Assembly (NCBI GenBank): GCA_040401595.1
Contig: JBBAOE010000049.1
Coordinates: 1 to 12,224, forward strand
Reading direction: 5' to 3'
Length of the DNA stretch: 12,224 bases
From: RFPW01 sp040401595
Lineage (GTDB): Bacteria; Pseudomonadota; Gammaproteobacteria; Burkholderiales; Burkholderiaceae_E
Shown: positions 7,016 through 12,224 of the stretch, piece by piece
Position numbering within the stretch: position 1 is the stretch's first letter
Layout: every line of letters begins with the position of its first letter
Position numbers and translations under genes: made by a program
The notes under the pieces: generated by a model
Told to the model about the DNA's origin: nothing
Databases searched by the model: none
Seen by the model: only the letters and a program-made list of their open reading frames with translations

Positions 7016-8407
7016 TCAGGTGCCGGCTACCCGCCGCAACATCTCCATCCAGATAGGCACCTGACCATGAAAACCTTCGGCCCAGACGCGTTCGTCTAAA
7101 CCATGGGCGCCTTCCCGTTGACCAACTATGCCCCACAGGCCGCCAAAGCCATAAACAGGGATGCCGGCGGCGCGCAAAAATGCGCCATCCGTTGCACCAG
7201 CGGACTGGAACGGCAGAACCGGTGCATTGGGAAATCTAGTTGCGACGGCCGCCCGATAGGCCTGCAGTATGTCGTCGCGCACGGGCGATGGTGCAGTTTC
7301 GGGTGTCTGCGACCCTTCAACGGCGGATACGGTTACATCTGGCCCTGCAAGCGACTGCAATTGCTGCCGGACATCTTCGATCTTCACGCTTGGGAATATG
7401 CGGCAGTTCACATTGGCTTCGGCTTTTTGCGGAAGAGCATTTGGCGCATGCCCGCCCGACAGCATGGTTGCTACGCAGCGTGTCCGCGTGCTTCCGGGGT
7501 CCATGGCTTCCAGCAAATCGGCAGTCTCGCGGTCTTGCGGGTCAGCGAGAAATCGGCGCAGCAGCTCACCATATTGGCCGCTGTCGCCCTTTGCGAGCAT
7601 GTCGTAGCTGGCGCGGGTGGCGTCGTTGATCATCGCGGGGAAACGGTGCCGCTCAACTGCCGTCAGTGCATTGGCAAGTGCATAGATCGCGTTGTCGGGC
7701 CGCGGCGCACTGCTGTGTCCTCCGCGATTGACCGCAGTCAGATGGAAGTCGGCATAGGTTTTTTCGGCAATCTGAATACCAAAGCTTTCTACCCGCCCGT
7801 CCGGAAACACCGTCCCGCCACCTGCATCACCATTTAATGCATATTCGGCGTCAATCAGGGCGCGCCATTCACTTGCCGCCCGCCGTGCGCCATTGCCTGT
7901 GGTTTCTTCATCACCCGTAAACAGGACAATGATGTCGCGCGTCGGTTCAAACTTTTCGGCTCGCAAAGATTGCAGGGCCAGCACAATGCCAGTCAACGCT
8001 GCTTTATTGTCATTAGACCCGCGCCCCAGATAATAGCCACCTTCTTCGCGGAACTGGAACGGCGGATATTTCCAATCGCTTGCCTTAGCCGCAACGACAT
8101 CCATATGCGCCATCAGCAAGATCGGCTTTTTGCCCGACGGTTTGGTTGCGGGCCAGCGCGCGATCAATGTCTGGGTATTGTCGTGATCCTTCACGATAAC
8201 GTTTGTGATGCCCGCCTTGCGGAATTCTGCTGATAACAGGGCTGTTAGCTTTTTAAACTCCGCAGGCTGTCCATCCACGGTGGGAATTTCAACAATCTTA
8301 GCGAACAGATCGCGTTCGGCGGCTTGCTGCGTAGATTGTGCTTGCGCGTTTGCAGTCGTGGTTAGGGCCAACAAGCCAGCAAAAAATATAGTCTTCCGTC
8401 GCATCAT
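7016..8407 (-). CDS. Exported M20-family zinc metallopeptidase
   Basis: Dinuclear zinc amidohydrolase/peptidase of the M20 family (carboxypeptidase, aminoacylase and dipeptidase relatives); the exact substrate cannot be read from sequence. It has 463 residues. It starts MMRRKTIFFAGLLALTTTAN, with a basic n-region, hydrophobic core and a likely cleavage after AQA near residue 23, so the enzyme is probably periplasmic or secreted. Metal and catalytic residues are intact: H101 and D103 in MAHMDVV, bridging D133 in GRGSNDNKAA, catalytic E167 with zinc ligand E168 in TGDEETTGN, D194 in NGDAGGG, and H435 in GAHGLDER. H231 in NRGGHSSAPRPDNA belongs to the lid/dimerisation domain. The AGGGAG ribosome site (8412-8417) is 4-5 bases from the first ATG (8405-8407) and about 7 from the second (8402-8404), so the second Met may be the true start. 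The gene lies 21 bases after zapE and is likely cotranscribed with it, though it has no obvious TCA role. Confidence 0.93.
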   Translation of the reverse strand: MMRRKTIFFAGLLALTTTANAQAQSTQQAAERDLFAKIVEIPTVDGQPAEFKKLTALLSAEFRKAGITNVIVKDHDNTQTLIARWPATKPSGKKPILLMAHMDVVAAKASDWKYPPFQFREEGGYYLGRGSNDNKAALTGIVLALQSLRAEKFEPTRDIIVLFTGDEETTGNGARRAASEWRALIDAEYALNGDAGGGTVFPDGRVESFGIQIAEKTYADFHLTAVNRGGHSSAPRPDNAIYALANALTAVERHRFPAMINDATRASYDMLAKGDSGQYGELLRRFLADPQDRETADLLEAMDPGSTRTRCVATMLSGGHAPNALPQKAEANVNCRIFPSVKIEDVRQQLQSLAGPDVTVSAVEGSQTPETAPSPVRDDILQAYRAAVATRFPNAPVLPFQSAGATDGAFLRAAGIPVYGFGGLWGIVGQREGAHGLDERVWAEGFHGQVPIWMEMLRRVAGT

Positions 8408-8428
8408 CTCTCTCCCTTATGGGCTATG

Positions 8429-9553
8429 CTAACGCGGGCCATGCCCTTCCGCCAGATAATCCTCCGCCTGCATTTCCATCAGGCGGGATACGGTGCGGTC
8501 GAATTCAAATCGCCCGTCACCTTGCGGGTAAAGATGGTCGGGCTCCGCATCTGCGCTCGCCAGAAACTTCACGCGATACTCATAGAACGCATCGATCAAC
8601 GTAACAAAGCGCGCGGCTTCATTTCGATTATGAGGTCCCAAAACCGGTATGCCGACCATAATCACCGTGTGAAATCGTCGGGCGATGGCAAGATAATCTG
8701 CAGCACCGCGCGCTTCGGCACAGAGGCGCTTGAACGAAAATACCGCGACACCTTTTAGCGACTTGGGTACATGCAGCATCCGTCCGCCGCCAAGGTCCAT
8801 TTCTAGGGTCGGCACATGCCCGCGGTCTTCGGGCGGATAATCGGTCATCTTGAAAAAGGTTTCCGACAGCGCCGCGGTGGCATCGGGTCCATTTGGTATT
8901 AGCCACGTTTTAGCGCTCCCCAACCGATCGCGTCGGTAATCGGTTGGGCCATCCAGCGCGATGATATCAAGGCTCTCCTTCACAAGCGCGATGAAGGGCA
9001 GAAACAATTGCCGGTTCAGGCCGTCCTTATACAAATCATCAGGGTGGCGGTTCGACGTGGTTACAACGGTAACACCAGCCGCAATCAGGCCAGAAAAGAG
9101 CCGCGACATGATCGCTGCGTCCGCCATATTGTTCACGACCATTTCATCAAAGCACAACAACCGCGCTTCGGCGGCCAATGCTGCGACGATGGGGGGGATC
9201 GGGTCGCCTTTTTCTTTCACACGTTCAGCCTTTAGCCGCGCATGAATGTCGATCATGAATTCATGGAAATGCACGCGGCGCTTATGCTGGATTTGTACGC
9301 TGTCGAAAAACAGGTCCATCAGCATGGATTTACCGCGCCCGACACCACCCCAGAGATAGAGGCCTCGCGCCGGTTCTGGCTTTCGTCTCAAGAACTGCCA
9401 AATCCTGCTGCCGTGTGGCGGTATTGCCTCCAGCTCTGATTGGACCTTGGCAAGCGCGGCGACTGCCCTCGCTTGGTCGGCATCAGCCCTTAGTTCACCT
9501 GCTGCAACCAGTGCGCCATATCTGCCGGTGGCGCTAAGCATATGTGGCTTCAT
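8429..9553 (-). CDS. zapE: ZapE/AFG1-like P-loop ATPase
   Basis: ATPase of the AFG1/LACE1/ZapE family. In E. coli ZapE associates with the divisome and destabilises FtsZ polymers; in mitochondria AFG1 homologues act in inner-membrane protein quality control. It has 374 residues, matching the usual length of about 375. The Walker A motif is GGVGRGKS (69-76), Walker B is LLCFDE (132-137), a sensor-like TTSNR is at 165-169, and PDDLYKDGLNR (171-181) is a family signature. The phenylalanine- and histidine-rich RVHFHEFM (93-100) is also typical. The ATG at 9551-9553 overlaps the thioesterase stop as ATGA. No convincing Shine-Dalgarno precedes it, so translation is probably coupled to the upstream gene. 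M5 is an alternative start. From memory, zapE sits beside mdh or sdh genes in many alphaproteobacteria, so the placement is not random, but the functional link is unproven. Confidence 0.93.
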   Translation of the reverse strand: MKPHMLSATGRYGALVAAGELRADADQARAVAALAKVQSELEAIPPHGSRIWQFLRRKPEPARGLYLWGGVGRGKSMLMDLFFDSVQIQHKRRVHFHEFMIDIHARLKAERVKEKGDPIPPIVAALAAEARLLCFDEMVVNNMADAAIMSRLFSGLIAAGVTVVTTSNRHPDDLYKDGLNRQLFLPFIALVKESLDIIALDGPTDYRRDRLGSAKTWLIPNGPDATAALSETFFKMTDYPPEDRGHVPTLEMDLGGGRMLHVPKSLKGVAVFSFKRLCAEARGAADYLAIARRFHTVIMVGIPVLGPHNRNEAARFVTLIDAFYEYRVKFLASADAEPDHLYPQGDGRFEFDRTVSRLMEMQAEDYLAEGHGPR

Positions 9554-10008
9554 CTTTTTGTAGGTTTACGGATGGTGCCGGAAAACGCGGCAATCCGGCC
9601 TTCGTTTTGCGTGACTACGCCGCGGAGAAAAAGCAGCCTGCCTGTTTCCTTCAGTAGCTCAACCTCTGCTTCAAGCGGTGTTTCAATGACGCCGGCTCCC
9701 ATGAACTGCACCGATAGGTCCAAGGTTACGGCGGTACCAGCCTCAATCAGGCCGAACATACGCGAAGCTGCGAACATTGCCACATCGATAAAGCCAAGCG
9801 TCACGCCGCCGTGCACAGAGTTTTGAAGGTTAGTATGCCGATGCTCCGGATACATCCGTAACCGGACATCATTGGCTCCTTCCCGCCGCACTAGCATTTT
9901 GCCTAGCACTGTCCCGTTGTAGCGACTGGCATCTGTCATCTGCCATTTAAGCCACCCAGGATTATCTGGGTCAGGGCTGCTGTCAAAGGCGGGTTTATCC
10001 AACGGCAA
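9550..10008 (-). CDS. PaaI-type hotdog-fold thioesterase
   Basis: Small acyl-CoA thioesterase of the PaaI/hotdog superfamily, predicted cytoplasmic and multimeric; the acyl substrate cannot be told from sequence. It has 152 residues by the longest reading. The active-site region is NLQNSVHGGVTLGFIDVAM (60-78), with N63, the HGG triplet at 66-68 and acidic D75 on the long hotdog helix. It is followed by LDLSVQFMGAG and a C-terminal strand ending RGVVTQNEGRIAAFSGTIRK, as in the family. The start codon is unusual: there is no ATG before residue 24 and an in-frame TAA lies shortly upstream. The TTG at 10006-10008 has AGGA immediately adjacent (10009-10012), too close to serve it. The TTG two codons later (10000-10002) has 6-base spacing to the same AGGA and is the better choice. 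Its stop overlaps the zapE start by four bases, and it lies 37 bases after sdhB. Confidence 0.88.
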   Translation of the reverse strand: MPLDKPAFDSSPDPDNPGWLKWQMTDASRYNGTVLGKMLVRREGANDVRLRMYPEHRHTNLQNSVHGGVTLGFIDVAMFAASRMFGLIEAGTAVTLDLSVQFMGAGVIETPLEAEVELLKETGRLLFLRGVVTQNEGRIAAFSGTIRKPTKR

Positions 10009-10012
10009 TCCT
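10009..10012 (-). promoter_or_regulatory. Ribosome binding site deciding the thioesterase start
   Basis: AGGA on the minus strand. It abuts the upstream TTG (10006-10008) but has a normal 6-base spacing to the TTG at 10000-10002. This favours a protein beginning MDKPAFDSS rather than MPLDKPAFDSS. Confidence 0.45.
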
Positions 10013-10045
10013 AAACGATCAGAGCCTTATGGCGAAATGAAACGC

Positions 10046-10825
10046 TTACAGGTGGCGCTCAGCTACCATCTTTTTCGTTTCTGCAATAGCTTTTGCTGGG
10101 TTCAGACCCTTGGGGCAGGCGTTGGCGCAGTTCATGATCGTGTGGCAGCGATACAGGCGGAACGGGTCTTCCAGCTCGTCGAGACGCTCACCTGTCATTT
10201 CGTCCCGGCTATCGGCTAACCACCGATAGGCTTGCAGCAAGATGGCAGGCCCCAAAAACTTGTCGCTGTTCCACCAATAGGAAGGGCAGCTGGTCGAGCA
10301 ACAGGCGCACAAGATGCACTCATACAGACCGTCAAGCTTGGCGCGGTCCTCTGGCGATTGCAGGCGCTCCTTGCCCGATGGCTCCGGCGTTACCGTCTGC
10401 AGCCATGGTTTGATGGACGCATATTGCGCGTAAAAATGCGTGAAGTCAGGAACAAGGTCCTTTATGACTTCCATATGCGGCAACGGGGTGATGGTAACTT
10501 CGCTTTTGCAGTCTTCAATCGCGGTCGTGCAGGCGAGGCCGTTCTTGCCATCGATGTTCATTGAACACGACCCACAAATGCCTTCTCGGCATGACCGACG
10601 GAAGGTAAGCGATGAATCCTGCTCACCCTTCATCTTGATCAGCGCATCGAGCACCATGGGACCGCAATTTTCGGTATCCACCTCAAATGTGTCGTAACGT
10701 GGGTTCTCCCCGCTATCGGGATCATAGCGATAGACATTGAATTTTTTGGTCTTGCCGCTGGTTTTCGCGGAATGAACAGTGCCCTTCTGGACTTTGCTGT
10801 TCTTAGGGAGAAAGAAATCGGCCAT
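10046..10825 (-). CDS. sdhB: Succinate dehydrogenase iron-sulfur subunit
   Basis: Electron-transfer subunit of complex II. It passes electrons from the SdhA flavin to ubiquinone at the inner membrane through three clusters. It has 259 residues, normal for alphaproteobacteria. The [2Fe-2S] ligands are C79, C84, C87 and C99 (SCREGICGSCSMN ... LACT). The CILCACCSTSC stretch gives C170, C173, C176 for the [4Fe-4S] cluster with C237, and C180 with C227 and C233 for the [3Fe-4S] cluster. PSYWWNSDKF (181-190) carries the tryptophan that lines the quinone site in E. coli SdhB. The start is ATG at 10823-10825 with AGGA (10833-10836) 7 bases upstream. Usually sdhB closes an sdhCDAB operon, but here the upstream neighbour is an unrelated CNNM/CBS membrane protein 71 bases away, so sdhC, sdhD and sdhA are elsewhere. 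It probably has its own promoter or reads through from the upstream gene. Confidence 0.97.
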   Translation of the reverse strand: MADFFLPKNSKVQKGTVHSAKTSGKTKKFNVYRYDPDSGENPRYDTFEVDTENCGPMVLDALIKMKGEQDSSLTFRRSCREGICGSCSMNIDGKNGLACTTAIEDCKSEVTITPLPHMEVIKDLVPDFTHFYAQYASIKPWLQTVTPEPSGKERLQSPEDRAKLDGLYECILCACCSTSCPSYWWNSDKFLGPAILLQAYRWLADSRDEMTGERLDELEDPFRLYRCHTIMNCANACPKGLNPAKAIAETKKMVAERHL

Positions 10826-10896
10826 ATCAATATCCTGTGGACTCTAACGACTTAGTGTTCCGTGTCAGTAATTACCCTAACCAAGCGATTAAGCAA
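10826..10896 (-). promoter_or_regulatory. Possible sdhB promoter gap
   Basis: A 71-base AT-richer gap between the CNNM/CBS gene and sdhB. Minus-strand TTGCTT followed 17 bases later by AATTAC is a weak promoter-like pair at the gap's upstream end. A small imperfect hairpin, CTAA-cgac-TTAG (10844-10855), is too weak to call a terminator. The separation of sdhB from sdhCDA makes an own promoter likely, but the boxes are not convincing. Confidence 0.25.
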
Positions 10897-12224
10897 TCAC
10901 AAGCCCTCAACTGCGTCTTCTCTGCTTGCTTTTTCTGCAAGTCGCACGCGCAGCTTGTCAATTTTGCGTCCGTCCATGTCAACAACTTCAAAGCGCCAGC
11001 CTTGATCCGTGAACGCCTCCCCTTCCGAAGGCAAATGCCGCAATATATGCAAAACATGCCCCGCTGCCGTTGCGTAATCACGATCTTCTGGCAAATCTAT
11101 GGATAAAGCCTCTGCCATGGCATCGGCGGACATCGATCCCGAAACCAGCATCGATCCGTCATCTAGGGTCACAATATTGGGCGCGCTGCCTTGTGCTTGG
11201 TCGGATGCAAATTCGCCTGCAATGGCGGCCAAAAGATCATTAGGGGTCACAATACCTTCAAAATGGCCATATTCATCATGTACCAAAAGCATTGGGACAT
11301 CGGACGAACGCAAAATCTCCAGTGCGTCCATGGCATCAAGCTGATCCGGAATAATCTCGGCACGGCGCATCAGGCTGCGAATGTCTAGCGCTTCGCCACG
11401 GATTTGCGCCGCTACGATGTCGCGTGACTGGACGACACCGATAATGTCATCGCCGTCGTCGCCCGTCACGGGTAAACGGGTATGGAGCGAATTCAAGAGC
11501 GAATCGCGCACCGCTTCTTCGGACGCATCGGCGGAAATGCGGTCCACATCGGTACGCGGCGTCATGACTTCTCGCACCGGACGGTCCGCAAGGCGGACAA
11601 CGCCCGCAATGACCTTATGCTCATGCTCTTCAATAATGCCTGCATGCGTGGCTTCAGCAAAGATCATGCGCAATTCTTCGGCACTCAGCGCATCGCGCGT
11701 GTCGCGGCGAAGCCCAAGTGCGCGAAAGATGGTCGCGCTTGATTTGTCGAGTGTCCACACGATGGGAGCGGTGACTCGCGCTAGCAGTTCCATTGGGCCA
11801 GCCATGGTTACTGCGATTCGTTCAGGCGCGATAAGGGCAAATTGCTTTGGCACCAGCTCGCCCACAACCAGCGACGCGTATGTCGTGATGCTGATAACGA
11901 TTCCGAAACCCAAGGTTTCCGACCATTCACGGTCAACGCCCCATAAGGCAATGCGATCGGCAACTGGCCCGCCAAGCGTTGATCCTGAGTAGGCTCCGGC
12001 GATTATGCCGATGAGTGTTATGCCGATTTGCACAGTCGACAGAAATTTTCCGGGGTCCCGTCCAAGACGGAGCGCCGCCGAAGCGCCGCGCTTGCCGTCC
12101 TCTGCCATAGCTTTCAGCTTCGCCGTGCGTGCTGATACGATGGCGAGTTCCGACATGGCGAACACACCATTTAAGGCGATGAGCGCTAATATCGTTGCGG
12201 CATCAAACCACGGGAAAGGGTCAA
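10897..12224 (-). CDS. CNNM/CBS-domain membrane protein (HlyC/CorC type), 5' end cut
   Basis: Member of the CNNM (DUF21)-CBS-CorC_HlyC family, whose bacterial members are linked to Mg2+/Co2+ export; older annotations call them hemolysin-like. The substrate is not determinable here. 441 residues are visible; the frame is open to the right edge (DPFPWFDAATILALIALNG precedes the first internal Met), so the true start lies just outside and only a few residues are missing. Order of domains in the visible numbering: CNNM transmembrane domain about 8-195, with hydrophobic segments near 9-30, 60-80, 105-130 and 140-160, and the family motif GELVPK at 121-126; the CBS pair about 220-338 (MTPRTDVDRISAD start; DEYGHFEGIVTPNDLL in the second); and the C-terminal CorC/HlyC domain about 349-427. 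The protein is in the inner membrane, and the CBS pair probably senses adenine nucleotides. It is 71 bases upstream of sdhB on the same strand and has no evident functional tie to the TCA genes. Confidence 0.92.
   Translation of the reverse strand, partial: DPFPWFDAATILALIALNGVFAMSELAIVSARTAKLKAMAEDGKRGASAALRLGRDPGKFLSTVQIGITLIGIIAGAYSGSTLGGPVADRIALWGVDREWSETLGFGIVISITTYASLVVGELVPKQFALIAPERIAVTMAGPMELLARVTAPIVWTLDKSSATIFRALGLRRDTRDALSAEELRMIFAEATHAGIIEEHEHKVIAGVVRLADRPVREVMTPRTDVDRISADASEEAVRDSLLNSLHTRLPVTGDDGDDIIGVVQSRDIVAAQIRGEALDIRSLMRRAEIIPDQLDAMDALEILRSSDVPMLLVHDEYGHFEGIVTPNDLLAAIAGEFASDQAQGSAPNIVTLDDGSMLVSGSMSADAMAEALSIDLPEDRDYATAAGHVLHILRHLPSEGEAFTDQGWRFEVVDMDGRKIDKLRVRLAEKASREDAVEGL

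Noticed and set aside
10841..10856. Hairpin CTAA-cgac-TTAG before sdhB as a terminator
   Set aside because: Only four clean base pairs, low GC and no U-run; too weak for an intrinsic terminator.
11381..11992. Long plus-strand open frame of about 200 codons opposite the CNNM/CBS gene
   Set aside because: It is a shadow of a strongly recognisable minus-strand gene; its translation is Ser/Arg/Ala-rich without any domain, and it has no ribosome site context.
12163..12165. GTG as the start codon of the CNNM/CBS protein
   Set aside because: The frame stays open to the window edge and encodes the expected first transmembrane segment upstream of this codon, so the real start is outside the window.
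1..12224. CRISPR array, phage or toxin-antitoxin genes, tRNA or rRNA
   Set aside because: No regularly spaced direct repeats, no recognisable mobile, defence or toxin proteins, and coding density with housekeeping genes leaves no gap of more than 160 bases to hold them.

Overview
This window is a core-metabolism segment of an alphaproteobacterial chromosome. The protein sequences (SucA, SdhB, Mdh, CNNM/CBS transporter) and an intergenic palindromic repeat with GGGGAGG arms suggest Sphingomonadales, perhaps a moderate-GC lineage such as a Sphingorhabdus relative. That placement is inferred from memory of family sequences, not from a search. All ten genes are on the minus strand, so transcription runs from the right end of the window to the left. 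There are no RNA genes, insertion sequences, CRISPR arrays or phage genes that I can see.

Layout in the direction of transcription: a CNNM/CBS-domain (HlyC/CorC-type) membrane protein whose 5' end is cut by the right edge (10897-12224); sdhB, the succinate dehydrogenase iron-sulfur subunit (10046-10825); a PaaI-type hotdog thioesterase (9550-10008); zapE, an AFG1-like ATPase overlapping the thioesterase by an ATGA junction (8429-9553); an exported M20 metallopeptidase (7016-8407); a 144-base AT-richer gap, probably holding a promoter; mdh (5909-6871); sucD (4995-5879); a 158-base gap filled by an inverted palindromic repeat; sucA (2005-4836); sucB (780-1994); and lpd, cut by the left edge (1-767).

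The genes from mdh to lpd encode four consecutive activities of the oxidative TCA branch. SucA/SucB/Lpd form the 2-oxoglutarate dehydrogenase complex (E1, E2, E3), SucD is half of succinyl-CoA synthetase, SdhB is one subunit of succinate dehydrogenase, and Mdh makes oxaloacetate. sucA-sucB-lpd is tightly packed (10-12 base gaps, with each upstream stop codon inside or touching the next Shine-Dalgarno), which points to translational coupling for stoichiometric assembly.

No wholly new system is visible. The points worth a second look are organisational: sucC is missing from its usual place between mdh and sucD; sdhB stands without sdhC/D/A on its upstream side; a double-hairpin inverted repeat separates sucD from sucA and ends next to the sucA ribosome binding site; zapE and a predicted exported peptidase sit inside a TCA locus; and SucA has a short, non-canonical N-terminus.
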